Positions 17,699 to 27,189 are shown, numbered from the stretch's first letter. The stretch is 64,000 nucleotides of DNA from Sphingobacteriales bacterium (GCA_016192105.1 JACPUV010000007.1:62001-126000); one strand, 5' to 3'. The notes: generated by a model not told the origin, from the sequence alone. Program-made: numbers and translations.

Positions 17699-18877
17699 AT
17701 GCAATACACGAAAATCACCACAAGCGTATTAGCGTTATTAATAAGCCTGATATCGTTTTCGCAAGAATGCGACAAACTTCTTCAAGGCGGTTTGTATTCA
17801 TTCACAAGCATGACAAACACCGGTTCGTTCAATCAAGATTTACGAACTTACTTTTTGTCGGAAAAATTCAAAAGCGACATGAAAAGTGGCAAGTGGGGAG
17901 GTTCAATAACTGTACCGATTGAAGGAGTTCCTGTCACGTTTGGAATGGACTATTCTGAAGATAAATACCAAGAGTTCAGGGAAAAAATCCTTTCTGTCAC
18001 TCAGTTAAGTATTTCTTCCAATTTCTATCAAACAACTTTTAGTTCAATTCCTAATACCAATTTATACCAATCATATGTCGAATGCGTTAGAATACATAGC
18101 GATGTAAGCAAGACTGGTTTTATTCAAGGATTGAATATTGAAACCGAAGATGTGGTCGTATTTACAATTTATTATAGACCACAAGCACCAGGTGACCCAA
18201 TGCCCGTTGTTCAAAGCTTCAATGTTCAGCCAGAGGGCTCTATAATTAATGGCCGGCTTGCTGAAGGTCAAAGATTGAACTCATTTAGTATGTTGGTTAC
18301 TGCAAAAAGAGACCTTGAGAAGGACTTAATTTTATCACTCGTGACAGATAGAGGTACATTTACGAGTAAGTCAGTAGCGGAGGGTTCTCTTATTTCATCG
18401 AAAGAGATGCCTATAGGAACAATAATTGCATCTTTTCTAAATCTTGAGCAATTTAATGTTGCCACAAAAAATAACGAAAAAAGTCCCGGAGGGGTCTGGA
18501 CATCTTTAAAAAGTAAGTGGTCCCCATGTGATGGCAGACCTATCCCTAATTCAAAGTTTTCAAAAATTGCAAATCAGACCAATGTCCCAGACTTGCGAGG
18601 TGTATTTTTAAGAGGGTTGAATTCATTTGACCCATATTACACAGTTCAACCGCAAGACAATTCCCAGTTAAATCCAGAGACAACATCCGTTGGACAATAT
18701 CAACGGGATGAACTTAAAAAACATAATCACAATGTGCCTGGAAATGGAAATGGACAAACTGGTTGGGCTTTAGAAAATGTTGGCCGCACAGGAACATATC
18801 CGACATCAGAATACCCCGGTGCAACAGAAACTCGGCCAAAAAATGTTTCGTTGTTTTATTATATTAAGGTTAACTAG
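17699..18877 (+). CDS. secreted protein with phage tail-collar-like C-terminus, AT-rich
   Basis: A 392-residue protein with signal peptide MQYTKITTSVLALLISLISFSQ. The middle is unrecognised. The last 130 residues read like a tail-fibre collar domain: IGTIIASFLNLEQFN, SPCDGRPIPNSKF, VPDLRGVFLRGLNSF, then QRDELKKHNHNVPG and a closing ETRPKNVSLFYYIKVN. Base composition is clearly more AT-rich and codon use differs from both neighbours, which points to recent import. It has its own promoter and ends in a hairpin. A signal peptide on a collar domain suggests a surface protein rather than a virion part. Function unknown. Confidence 0.75.
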   Translation: MQYTKITTSVLALLISLISFSQECDKLLQGGLYSFTSMTNTGSFNQDLRTYFLSEKFKSDMKSGKWGGSITVPIEGVPVTFGMDYSEDKYQEFREKILSVTQLSISSNFYQTTFSSIPNTNLYQSYVECVRIHSDVSKTGFIQGLNIETEDVVVFTIYYRPQAPGDPMPVVQSFNVQPEGSIINGRLAEGQRLNSFSMLVTAKRDLEKDLILSLVTDRGTFTSKSVAEGSLISSKEMPIGTIIASFLNLEQFNVATKNNEKSPGGVWTSLKSKWSPCDGRPIPNSKFSKIANQTNVPDLRGVFLRGLNSFDPYYTVQPQDNSQLNPETTSVGQYQRDELKKHNHNVPGNGNGQTGWALENVGRTGTYPTSEYPGATETRPKNVSLFYYIKVN

Positions 18878-18936
18878 ACCAAACGGCTTACAACAAAAGT
18901 ATTTGTAAGCCGGAATACCTTAAAAGAGGGTTAACC
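18868..18936. terminator. nested inverted repeats after the AT-rich gene
   Basis: CGGCTTACA (18884-18892) pairs perfectly with TGTAAGCCG (18904-18912). An outer pair, GGTTAAC (18868-18874) and GTTAACC (18930-18936), encloses it and overlaps the gene's last codons. No T tract follows, so this may be a recombination-site-like hairpin rather than, or as well as, a terminator. Confidence 0.5.
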
Positions 18937-19006
18937 AGAAGTTTGTTAAAAAGAAAAAAGGTTCCGCAGTCAATACAGAGAAGTACCGGGTGCTCCCGGC
19001 AAGGCG

Positions 19007-19813
19007 TCAAAACTTTACACCCAATGAAAACCCCGCCCGTACACCGGCCCAGGGGCCATCCAGTTCCATCCGGGCGCTGTTCGCATCCACGAATACTTTT
19101 TTCCGGGTAAAGGGGATATCGAGATTTTCCAGTTCGTTGCGCAGGTCATTCTGTTCGATCGGGTTCATCGGCTGACTGGAAAGCCCGGTAAATTTTCCGC
19201 TCCCCGCACCATAGTGCGGCCCCAGTATCCACCAGTCGAGAACCAGCATCTTACCAAGGGGCCATTGCGCCCCCAGTAACAATCCGGCCGTGTTGGAATT
19301 AAGCTTGCCCGAAAGGGTAATGCTTTGCTGGCCGCCCAGTCCATCGGTGTAATTAAAGATCAACCGGCTTGATTTAAAAGACGCATAACGGTAGAACGGA
19401 GCAAGGTAAAACCCACGGCCATATCCTTTTTTCCCGGGATAAAAACGGAATTCAGGTGTAATAGCGATATTACTCATCCTGAAATTATCCACTACTTCCC
19501 GGGTATCAGGATCATTTCCCACCGCATCCAGGATCTGCCGTTTAAAAGGAAGCGTGGATGCCGGCATCACCCGGAAAGCGAGGGCAGCAGCAAATTTTTT
19601 ATTCAATACCCTTTCGTATTGCAGGGAAAAATTTTTCAGTACAAGGGCACTCAGGTTAACTTTTACCAGGTTCAGTGCGGGGCCGTTGTTTTCTGTTTTC
19701 GGGTAAGTGGAATAGGAATTCCCTGATTCGGGCTGAACGGAGTTTTGTTGGGCATTTACCCGGGTACTTACTGCTATAAATACCACAAGTAACAAAGGGT
19801 ATGTTGATTTCAT
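19007..19813 (-). CDS. DUF3575-type outer-membrane beta-barrel protein
   Basis: A 268-residue secreted protein with signal peptide ending near VNAQ (residue 22). NLVKVNLSALVLKNFSLQYE, RVLNKKFAAALAFR and GRGFYLAPFYRYASF follow the DUF3575 pattern of small Bacteroidota outer-membrane barrels, and it ends in a typical barrel C-terminal Phe (LGVKF). Function unknown. It stands alone between the AT-rich insert and the thiolase, with a 133-bp gap to the latter. Confidence 0.75.
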   Translation of the reverse strand: MKSTYPLLLVVFIAVSTRVNAQQNSVQPESGNSYSTYPKTENNGPALNLVKVNLSALVLKNFSLQYERVLNKKFAAALAFRVMPASTLPFKRQILDAVGNDPDTREVVDNFRMSNIAITPEFRFYPGKKGYGRGFYLAPFYRYASFKSSRLIFNYTDGLGGQQSITLSGKLNSNTAGLLLGAQWPLGKMLVLDWWILGPHYGAGSGKFTGLSSQPMNPIEQNDLRNELENLDIPFTRKKVFVDANSARMELDGPWAGVRAGFSLGVKF

Positions 19814-19946
19814 CTTCCTGTGTTTTTAATTCATTCAATGAACCAATTCCAGGCCTGCCACGCAGGTCCCGGTTAACCATCTACCAACGGTTAACACCGG
19901 TAAAAGATTGCCCTCCACCCATTAATCCGGATCGGGGGGCACCGTA

Positions 19947-21125
19947 TCAGGCGATATTTTCAATAATCCCGGCAATCCCCTGTCCCCCGCCCACACAGGC
20001 CGATACCATCCCGTATTTCTTATTCAGGCGCTTCATATCCTGCAGGGTCTGGATGGTGAGTTTGCAACCGGTGCAGCCCAACGGGTGACCCAGGGCGATC
20101 GCCCCCCCGTTAATATTGACTTTTGACGGATCCAGGCCCACTTCACGGATCACGGCCAGCGACTGCGATGCAAACGCTTCATTCAATTCGATCAGGTCGA
20201 TATCAGCAAGTTTCATCCCGGCCTGTTTCAGCGCTTTGGGAATGGCCGCTACCGGGCCAATGCCCATAAGACGGGGATGTACACCGGCTACGGCTGAACT
20301 AACCAAACGGCCGATCGGTTTCAGGCCCAGTTCGTTCATCAGCTTCTCCCCCATCACGATCACAAAAGCAGCCCCATCGGAGGTCTGGGAAGAATTACCC
20401 GCGGTTACACAGCCCCCCGCGGCAAATGCCGGTTTAAGTTTGGCCAGTGCTTCAACGGAGGTATCCGCCCGCGGACCTTCATCCGTATCCATTATATAAT
20501 TTCTTTTTTGCTTTTTGCCCTTGCTGTCCAGGTAGATTTCTTCTACCGTTACAGGAAGGATACCGGATTTAAAATGCCCGGCCTGAATGGCAGCGATCGC
20601 TTTCTGGTGTGATTGATAAGAGAATTCATCCTGTGCCTCCCGGCTGATATTGTATTCCTTCGCTACGGCTTCGGCGGTCAGTCCCATGCTCAGGTAATAA
20701 TCCGGTTCTTCCTGTGCAATGGAATAAGCAGGCACTGTTTTCCAGCCCGTGGTTGGGACCAGACTCATGCTTTCCACTCCCCCGGCCACAATACATTCCG
20801 CCATCCCCATCCGGATCTTGGCGGTGGCCATCGCGATACTTTCCAGCCCCGAAGCACAATAGCGGTTGATGGTCAACCCCGGTACTTCTACTCCCAGGGC
20901 CCGGGCTGCAATCAGCCGCCCCACCTGTAAGCCCTGTTCGGCTTCGGGAACGGCATTGCCCACGATCACATCATCCACCCTTTTGGCATCCAGTTGCGGC
21001 ACCGATGCCAGCAATCCTTTAATCACCGTCACCGCGAGGTCATCCGGACGGGTAAAACGGAATCCGCCTCTTTTGGCCTTTCCAACTGCTGACCGGTACC
21101 CGGCAATGATATACGCTTCCTGCAT
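19947..21125 (-). CDS. acetyl-CoA C-acyltransferase (thiolase)
   Basis: A 392-residue type I or II thiolase that cleaves or forms beta-ketoacyl-CoA, probably the last step of fatty-acid beta-oxidation. The nucleophile C90 lies in NRYCASGLES. The other catalytic motifs NEAFA, GGAIALGHPLGCTG and the C-terminal CVGGGQG are intact. No other beta-oxidation gene is beside it, so a role in biosynthetic acetoacetyl-CoA formation cannot be excluded. A heptamer repeat sits directly in front of the start codon. Confidence 0.92.
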   Translation of the reverse strand: MQEAYIIAGYRSAVGKAKRGGFRFTRPDDLAVTVIKGLLASVPQLDAKRVDDVIVGNAVPEAEQGLQVGRLIAARALGVEVPGLTINRYCASGLESIAMATAKIRMGMAECIVAGGVESMSLVPTTGWKTVPAYSIAQEEPDYYLSMGLTAEAVAKEYNISREAQDEFSYQSHQKAIAAIQAGHFKSGILPVTVEEIYLDSKGKKQKRNYIMDTDEGPRADTSVEALAKLKPAFAAGGCVTAGNSSQTSDGAAFVIVMGEKLMNELGLKPIGRLVSSAVAGVHPRLMGIGPVAAIPKALKQAGMKLADIDLIELNEAFASQSLAVIREVGLDPSKVNINGGAIALGHPLGCTGCKLTIQTLQDMKRLNKKYGMVSACVGGGQGIAGIIENIA

Positions 21126-21129
21126 AGAT

Positions 21130-21164
21130 TAGTTTGTAGTTTGTTGTTGGTAGTTAGTCGTCGT
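21130..21164. repeat. short heptanucleotide repeat upstream of the thiolase gene
   Basis: Five degenerate 7-bp units, TAGTTTG, TAGTTTG, TTGTTGG, TAGTTAG and TCGTCGT, begin 5 bp upstream of the thiolase start codon. The phase is kept over 35 bp. Confidence 0.7.
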
Positions 21165-21307
21165 TTTATGATCCTTCCGGACGACTGGAATTACGAACCG
21201 CTTTAGTTGTTTATGCAACTTTCTAAACCAAAATTACTGTTTATGAATTTGATGAAAAAAACTTTTTGCCGGGCCCTATCTATGGGATTTCTTTGGGAAA
21301 TTTGCCC

Positions 21308-21895
21308 ATGCGCCGCCTCCCCCTGCTTTTCCTGTTTTGTCTGTTTTTCTGTACCGGTTATGCACAGGCCGACACGGCCCTGCAGCCGAGGCTGGACAGT
21401 TTCTTTAAGCTGACTACCCTGCTGGATATAGAACGGATACTCGACTTCACCTACCCGAAACTCTTTACGATCGTCTCCCGGGAACAGATGGCTGAACTGA
21501 TGAAAGAAACGTATGACAACGGGGAAATAAAAATAGAACTGGACTCTCTTAAACGGGGCAAAATATACCCGCTGCTTACGATGGAGGACGGATCGTTTGT
21601 AAAAGTGGATTATTCCATGATCATGCGGATGCATTTCACAGATATGGACGATGACAGCACGGACTTCCATGAGAAAGCGGGATTCATCGTGGGCATCCTG
21701 GAAAGCAAATACGGGACAGGGAATGCCCGACTCGATCCTCTGGAAAACAGAATTGACATCCGGGTGCATACAGCCCTGCTGGCTGTCCGGGACAGCTACT
21801 CCCCGCAATGGACCTTTCTTAATTTCGATAAAAATGAACCCATGACCAGCCTGCTGCTGAGCCAGGAACTCATCGATAAACTCAGCAGCCAGTAA
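21308..21895 (+). CDS. secreted protein, unknown
   Basis: A 195-residue protein from ATG 21308, chosen because MRRLPLLFLFCLFFCTGYAQ is a clear signal peptide; a TTG 42 bp upstream is the alternative. The mature part is helical and acidic, with LDIERILDFTYPKLFTIVSR and a FTDMDDDSTDF stretch. I recognise no family. It precedes pyrD by 11 bp, so the two are probably co-transcribed. Confidence 0.72.
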   Translation: MRRLPLLFLFCLFFCTGYAQADTALQPRLDSFFKLTTLLDIERILDFTYPKLFTIVSREQMAELMKETYDNGEIKIELDSLKRGKIYPLLTMEDGSFVKVDYSMIMRMHFTDMDDDSTDFHEKAGFIVGILESKYGTGNARLDPLENRIDIRVHTALLAVRDSYSPQWTFLNFDKNEPMTSLLLSQELIDKLSSQ

Positions 21896-21906
21896 TAACT
21901 ACTGTT

Positions 21907-22971
21907 ATGTACCAACTACTCCGCAGCATCCTTTTTAATTTTTCGCCTGAGTCCGTTCACCATTTTTCCATGAAAATGCTGAAGCTGGTTTGCAGTACCG
22001 CGGTGGGACGAAAATTACTAACGTCCCTGTTTACCAATAAGGACGCGCGACTGACCACTGAATTCCTGGGGCTGCCTTTCCGGAACCCGGTGGGTCTTGC
22101 CGCTGGTTTTGACAAAAACGCGGAATACTTACAGGAACTGGAATGCCTGGGTTTTGGGTTCGTGGAGATCGGTACGGTAACGCCCCTGGGACAACCGGGC
22201 AATGATAAACCAAGGGTATTCCGTTTGCCAAAGGACCAGGCCCTGATCAACCGGATGGGATTTAATAATGAAGGCGTGAAAGCGGTGGTGGAGCGGTTAA
22301 AGAAATGGAAAGAAAGGCAGGCAGTCCGCAATCCCGGGGCCCCGGAAGACCGGCCAAGAATGATCATCGGCGGGAATATCGGGAAGAATAAACTGACGCC
22401 GAATGAGGAGGCCTGGAAGGATTATGAGCGCTGTTTTATCGAACTTCATCCCTATGTGGATTATTTTGTTGTGAACGTGAGCTCCCCAAATACTCCGGGT
22501 CTCCGTGCTTTACAGGAAAAAGAATCCCTGAGGAAGATCCTCGTACACTTACAGGAGTTGAACAGGGCAACGAAAACCGCCCGGCCGGTTTTATTAAAAA
22601 TTGCACCCGACCTGACCCCTGAACAACTGGATGATGTGGCAGCGCTGGCCGTAGAGATTAAACTGGATGGCCTGGTGGCGACCAATACTACGATCAGCCG
22701 GGAGGGACTTAGCCGGGAAGCTGAACAGGTGAGCCGGGAGGCAGGTGGACTTAGCGGAAAACCGTTACAGCAAAGAAGTACAGATGTATTAAAATACCTC
22801 GTGAGTAAAACAAACGGACAGGTACCGATCATTGCTTCGGGCGGCATTTTCACCGGTGCAGATGCAAGCGGAAAACTGGAGGCAGGAGCCCGGCTGGTAC
22901 AGGTATGGACCGGCTTTATTTATGTGGGGCCGGCCATTGTAAAAAAGATCACCCGCGCACTGTGTTCCTGA
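21907..22971 (+). CDS. pyrD: dihydroorotate dehydrogenase (quinone), class 2
   Basis: A 354-residue membrane-associated class 2 enzyme that oxidises dihydroorotate to orotate and passes electrons to menaquinone. The N-terminal amphipathic helix (about 1-40), FMN-site phrases NPVGLAAGFDKNAEYL and NRMGFNNEG, the serine-type catalytic loop NVSSPNTPGLR and the C-terminal ASGGIFTGADA are all present. The Ser rather than Cys base marks class 2. It connects with the dihydroorotase gene at 4.6 kb in the same pathway. Confidence 0.95.
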   Translation: MYQLLRSILFNFSPESVHHFSMKMLKLVCSTAVGRKLLTSLFTNKDARLTTEFLGLPFRNPVGLAAGFDKNAEYLQELECLGFGFVEIGTVTPLGQPGNDKPRVFRLPKDQALINRMGFNNEGVKAVVERLKKWKERQAVRNPGAPEDRPRMIIGGNIGKNKLTPNEEAWKDYERCFIELHPYVDYFVVNVSSPNTPGLRALQEKESLRKILVHLQELNRATKTARPVLLKIAPDLTPEQLDDVAALAVEIKLDGLVATNTTISREGLSREAEQVSREAGGLSGKPLQQRSTDVLKYLVSKTNGQVPIIASGGIFTGADASGKLEAGARLVQVWTGFIYVGPAIVKKITRALCS

Positions 22972-23024
22972 CTGATCCGTTCCGCGTCAGCTGCAAATCA
23001 TTAAATTTGCCTTTCTTTTGAACT

Positions 23025-23840
23025 ATGGAATATTTATTTACAAGTGAAAGTATCATCAGTTTTCTTATCCTCGTTATCCTCGAAGTAGTACTGGGAATTG
23101 ATAATGTAATTTTTGTCAGCATCATCCTCAACCGGCTGAAGGGAGATAAGGAGCAGCGCAGGGCCCGGCGTGCCTGGATGATCACGGGGATCCTCATGCG
23201 CAGTTTATTGCTGCTGGGGCTTGGCTGGCTGCTTTCCCAAAAAGGGAAATCCGTATTTTCCATTGGCAGCAAAGGATTTGACCTGGCCAGTATCGTGATG
23301 CTGGCGGGAGGACTCTTCCTGATCTATAAATCGGTCATGGAGATCCACCATAAACTGGAGGGAGAAGATCCGAACGAGACCCTGAAGAATCAAAAACCGG
23401 TTTCCTTCGGACAGGCCATCGGGCAGATCGTCATTATTGATGCGGTCTTCTCCTTCGACAGCATCATCACTGCCGGCGGTACCGCCAAGCATGTGGAAAT
23501 TATGATCGCGGCAGTAGTAATCGCCATGATCATTATGTTTCTCTTCAGCCCTGCGATCTCCGGCTTTATTCATAAACACCCCACCCTCAAAATGCTGGCC
23601 CTCTCCTTCCTGGTTATGATCGGTTTAAGCCTGATCATTGAAGGCTGGGACAGTGGTACCGCCCACGATCTGCACCTGAAAAATTATATCTATTTCGGGA
23701 TGGCCTTTTCCTTCATTGTCGAAATGCTGAATATGACCATGATGAGCAGGGCGAAGCGAAGAAAAGCCCATGTAGTGGCGCTCAATGAGCCGGTGCTGGA
23801 AAAAGGAAATAAAGAAGAGTATTCAGACCAGGCAAAGTAA
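23025..23840 (+). CDS. TerC family integral membrane protein
   Basis: A 271-residue polytopic membrane protein. The start LEVVLGIDNVIFVSIIL and the central IDAVFSFDSIITAGG carry the paired acidic residues typical of TerC. Seven or so hydrophobic helices are visible, with a charged loop (about residues 105-128). TerC proteins are linked to metal export or metallation of secreted proteins and to tellurite resistance. The 3' end overlaps the convergent rsmE by 18 bp. Confidence 0.9.
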   Translation: MEYLFTSESIISFLILVILEVVLGIDNVIFVSIILNRLKGDKEQRRARRAWMITGILMRSLLLLGLGWLLSQKGKSVFSIGSKGFDLASIVMLAGGLFLIYKSVMEIHHKLEGEDPNETLKNQKPVSFGQAIGQIVIIDAVFSFDSIITAGGTAKHVEIMIAAVVIAMIIMFLFSPAISGFIHKHPTLKMLALSFLVMIGLSLIIEGWDSGTAHDLHLKNYIYFGMAFSFIVEMLNMTMMSRAKRRKAHVVALNEPVLEKGNKEEYSDQAK

Positions 23841-24524
23841 AGTCGCAGCCACCACCCCTGCCGTCTCTGTCCGCAGGCGGGTATCACCCAGGCTTACCGG
23901 CATAAATCCCTTTTGCAGGGCCAGTTCGATCTCCGTAGTGGTAAAATCTCCTTCAGGTCCGATCAGGATAACCGTGGATCCGTGTTGCTGCTGCCGGGCC
24001 AGTGGGTTCTTTGGCCCCTCTCCGCAATGTGCAATGAATTGTCCTGAAAATTTTGATTCATCCAGTACAGACACGAAGGATTCCGGTTCCCGCAGTACCG
24101 GCAACCAGACCTGCTGGCTCTGCAGCATGGCACTGATGCAGATGGTATTCATCCGGTCATGACGAAACCGCTCTTTTTCCGTGCGCTGGCAGACCAGGGG
24201 GATGATCTCCGCTATGCCGATTTCCGTGGCTTTCTCCAGGAACCATTCGTAGCGGCTGGAACTTTTTATGATAGAAATTCCGATGGCCACTTTCCGGACG
24301 GCGGGGGCCCGGTATTCCGCCTCCCTGACAGTCACCTCACAATGTTTCTTGTGTTCTGCTGCAATCTCGCACAAAAGCAGGTGCCCTTTCCCATCCGTCA
24401 GGTTCAGCTGTTCACCTGCTTTCATCCGCAGCACCTGTACGATATGACGGCTGGTATCTTCATCCAGGCTGATCTGCTGTTGCCCCGGATCGTATGTGGC
24501 AATATAAAAAAACGGAAGTGCCAT
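23823..24524 (-). CDS. rsmE: 16S rRNA (uracil-1498-N3)-methyltransferase
   Basis: A 233-residue SPOUT methyltransferase that methylates U1498 in the decoding region of 16S rRNA. It has an N-terminal PUA-like part (HIVQVLRMKAGEQLNLTDGK) and a trefoil-knot SAM site LIGPEGDFTTTEIELA ... SLGDTRLRTETA near the C-terminus. It lies 62 bp downstream of dnaB on the same strand and is probably co-transcribed. Confidence 0.94.
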   Translation of the reverse strand: MALPFFYIATYDPGQQQISLDEDTSRHIVQVLRMKAGEQLNLTDGKGHLLLCEIAAEHKKHCEVTVREAEYRAPAVRKVAIGISIIKSSSRYEWFLEKATEIGIAEIIPLVCQRTEKERFRHDRMNTICISAMLQSQQVWLPVLREPESFVSVLDESKFSGQFIAHCGEGPKNPLARQQQHGSTVILIGPEGDFTTTEIELALQKGFMPVSLGDTRLRTETAGVVAATLLCLV

Positions 24525-24586
24525 AAAAAGAACATTTCAGCTATCGGAGTGTTTCAAAATTCTCTCCGGAAACCCGGAGCTGCCGG

Positions 24587-26152
24587 TTAAAAAGGTGTAT
24601 CCTCATCATCCGGCAGGTCATTCATCCGGCTGCCGGTTTGTACAAATACCTTCGCGCCGCCATCACTGTCAATATCACTGACGGGTTTCCAGTTGCCGGT
24701 CAGGCCGGTGGGACTGAAGCCGCCGCCATCATCTTCGGTAAATTTCTGGATATGCAGAAGCGCCCGCAATTTAATCGTTTCCAGCGAGCCATTCCGGTGT
24801 TTGGCGATCCGTACATGGGTCTCGCCCCGGTTATTTTCGCCCAGTTCGTTGGTGGTAATATCATAGTACTCCGGGCGGTACAGGAACATGACCATATCCG
24901 CATCCTGCTCGATTGCCCCGGATTCACGAAGGTCACTCAGTTGCGGCATCTTGTTTCCATCCTTACCCGCACCCCGGGTTTCCACGGCCCGGCTTAACTG
25001 GGACAGGGCGATGATCGGAACACTTAATTCTTTGGCCAGGGCCTTCAGGTTACGGGAGATATTACTGATCTCCTGTTCGCGGTTGCTGTTGCGGTTCTCA
25101 CCCGTACCACTCATGAGCTGCAAATAGTCAATGATGATCAGGCCGATATTGTGTTTGTTTTTTAAACGACGGCATTTTGCACGCAATTCGAAAATGTTCA
25201 GGGCGGGGGTATCATCAATGAATAAGGGAGCCTGCGCCAGCCGCTGAACGCCTTTTGCATAGAGCTGTTTCATTTCATGCTCTTCCATTTTACCGCGACT
25301 GATCTTCTCCAGCCAGATCTCGCTTTCGGCAGAAAGGATCCGCTGTACCAACTGTCCGGCACTCATTTCGAGGGAGAACAGGGCCACCGCTGTTTGTTTA
25401 CTCGGGTGCATTACCGCATTACGGGCCAGGTTCAGCGCGAAAGCGGTTTTACCCACAGCAGGACGGGCCGCCAGGATGATGAGGTCGGTGCTTTGCCAGC
25501 CATAGGTAACCCGGTCGAGTGAAGGGAAGCCACTGGGCACCCCGGTTACGTCCTCATTTTTATGACGCAGGTCTTCGATCCGTTTGATGGTATTTACCAG
25601 TACCGAATCGATCGTTTCAAAATTCTTGCGGAGGTTATTGTTGGTGATCTCAAACAGTTTGCTTTCGGCCACATCCAGCAGGTCAAACACATCGGTGGAA
25701 TCCTCGTAGGCGTCGCCGATGATCTCGCCACTGATACGGATCAGTTCCCGCTGGATGAATTTCTGCAGGATGATCCGGGAGTGGGCTTCGATATTGGCCG
25801 CGGATACCACGGCATTGGTCAGTTTGGTCACATAATAAGCCCCGCCCACCATCTCCAGTTCTTCCCGGAACCGGAGTTCTTCGGCCACCGTCAGGATATC
25901 GATCGGCTGGCTTTTATTGGCAAGGCCCTGCATGGCGCTGAAAATGCGCTGGTGGGCCTCCACGTAAAAACATTCGGGTTTCAGGATCTCGACGATCGTG
26001 TCAAAAGCGCTCTTTTCAAGCATGATGGCACCCAGCACAGCCTCCTCCAGGTCTTTTGCCTGCGGGGGTATTTTCCCATATACCATGGTACCAAGGTCAA
26101 GGGTGGATTTTCTTCTTGTCTTGCGGTCTTTGTTGATGTTCGGGAGCTCCAT
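24587..26152 (-). CDS. dnaB: replicative DNA helicase DnaB
   Basis: A 521-residue hexameric 5'-3' helicase. The N-terminal domain (about 30-135, EEAVLGAIMLEKSAF) is followed by a linker and the RecA-like core with Walker A ARPAVGKT (229-236), LIIIDYLQLM and the GAIEQDADMVMFLYRPEYY segment. The C-terminal tail is acidic (DDEDTPF). The length is slightly above the E. coli enzyme. No intein is seen. A single perfect DnaA box lies 236 bp upstream. Confidence 0.96.
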   Translation of the reverse strand: MELPNINKDRKTRRKSTLDLGTMVYGKIPPQAKDLEEAVLGAIMLEKSAFDTIVEILKPECFYVEAHQRIFSAMQGLANKSQPIDILTVAEELRFREELEMVGGAYYVTKLTNAVVSAANIEAHSRIILQKFIQRELIRISGEIIGDAYEDSTDVFDLLDVAESKLFEITNNNLRKNFETIDSVLVNTIKRIEDLRHKNEDVTGVPSGFPSLDRVTYGWQSTDLIILAARPAVGKTAFALNLARNAVMHPSKQTAVALFSLEMSAGQLVQRILSAESEIWLEKISRGKMEEHEMKQLYAKGVQRLAQAPLFIDDTPALNIFELRAKCRRLKNKHNIGLIIIDYLQLMSGTGENRNSNREQEISNISRNLKALAKELSVPIIALSQLSRAVETRGAGKDGNKMPQLSDLRESGAIEQDADMVMFLYRPEYYDITTNELGENNRGETHVRIAKHRNGSLETIKLRALLHIQKFTEDDGGGFSPTGLTGNWKPVSDIDSDGGAKVFVQTGSRMNDLPDDEDTPF

Positions 26153-26608
26153 AGTTAAGTCAGGGCGATAAAAGGTTAAACCATCCGCTTCACTAACCTC
26201 CCGGACCTCCTCCTTGTGAAGCAGGCCGGCAGGCTGGCGACCACCGGGTCAGTTCCAATCTTGTTTTAAGAAATAGTTATCTCTTGGTTAAGGGAATGTT
26301 CCGTCAGTCAGTTTGGCGAAATAAAGTGCAAATAATGGGGGAAAAAAATTTTTCTTTCTGCACCAGTTTTTCACCTCGCTTTGAGGGTTATCCACATTCA
26401 TTTTTTACCCGGCCGCCACTGACAATTTACTAAAAAAATCTGGTAAAACCCCCTACTATTTCCGCCCCGCTATTTGTTAATTTTATACCTGATTTCTGTC
26501 TGTAACACAATATTTCGCCAGATCGTGGAGTTACTGACCTGTAGCTCTTTTTATACCAGACCGCTGCAACCGTACCTCTATTCATTTTTTTAAAATCACA
26601 TATATATT
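26153..26608. other. 456-bp divergent intergenic region with one DnaA box
   Basis: This gap separates dnaB from a divergent hypothetical gene. It is AT-rich around 26320-26480 and holds a perfect DnaA box at 26388-26396, but no cluster of boxes, no tRNA and no other clear structure. Promoters for both genes are presumably inside; I could not place a convincing one. Confidence 0.6.
26388..26396 (+). promoter_or_regulatory. DnaA box (TTATCCACA)
   Basis: A perfect match to the consensus TTATCCACA, 236 bp upstream of dnaB. Because it stands alone, DnaA-controlled transcription is more likely than an origin, and a chance match remains possible. Confidence 0.4.
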
Positions 26609-27118
26609 ATGGAAACTAAACAACACAGCAGCCATTCCCGCCCGGTACTCAGCCAGGCTCAGAACAACACAACTCTCTGGATCGGTCATCTCAGGCCGCA
26701 TACCCATGACCACCTGGCCGGACAAACATTTATTTGCCCCTCTGAAGGGTTAGTCAATAATATTCAGGTTTTTGCCTCCGCCGTCACCCAACCCGGTGAG
26801 GTAGCGCTGACCCTGCATGAATTTGATACAGAAAACCGGGTCTGGGGCGCCGCCATTGGGAACAGCATCCGGCAGGTGGACCGGAATGACGATACCCATT
26901 GGATCCGTTTTGAACTGAACCCTGTTGAACTGAAGAAGAATTCCACGTATGGCTTTCGCCTGCAGACCAATGATGGTATCATCGGGATCGGGGAAGCCGC
27001 TACCGGTAACCGCCACCCCTTTACCTTTGGACATGCCTGGAACGGCCATAGCACCAATGATAAAGGAGATTTTTTCAGCTATTTCAGCCTGGCTTTTAAA
27101 GTAGAGCTTTGCGCATAA
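26609..27118 (+). CDS. hypothetical beta-rich protein
   Basis: A 169-residue protein without a signal peptide or membrane segment. Alternating strand-like segments (GQTFICPSEGLVNNIQVFAS, VALTLHEFDTENRVWG, STYGFRLQTNDGIIG, GDFFSYFSLAFKVEL) suggest a jelly-roll or carbohydrate-binding-like sandwich. A His-rich start (HSSHSRP, RPHTHDH) is notable. I do not recognise the family. It is divergent from dnaB and followed by a strong terminator, so it is probably monocistronic. Confidence 0.65.
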   Translation: METKQHSSHSRPVLSQAQNNTTLWIGHLRPHTHDHLAGQTFICPSEGLVNNIQVFASAVTQPGEVALTLHEFDTENRVWGAAIGNSIRQVDRNDDTHWIRFELNPVELKKNSTYGFRLQTNDGIIGIGEAATGNRHPFTFGHAWNGHSTNDKGDFFSYFSLAFKVELCA

Positions 27119-27189
27119 CGATACCGCTGCTGAGACGGTTATATTAACGAAAAACTAAACTCCCTGCTTTGGACGGCAGACGAGTCTGA

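Noticed and set aside
18868..18936. True integron attC site
   Set aside because: The hairpin is suggestive but the conserved GTTRRRY/RYYYAAC ends are not clearly present and no integrase is seen.
26153..26608. Replication origin next to dnaB
   Set aside because: Only one DnaA box is present, and neither dnaA, dnaN nor a box cluster is nearby.
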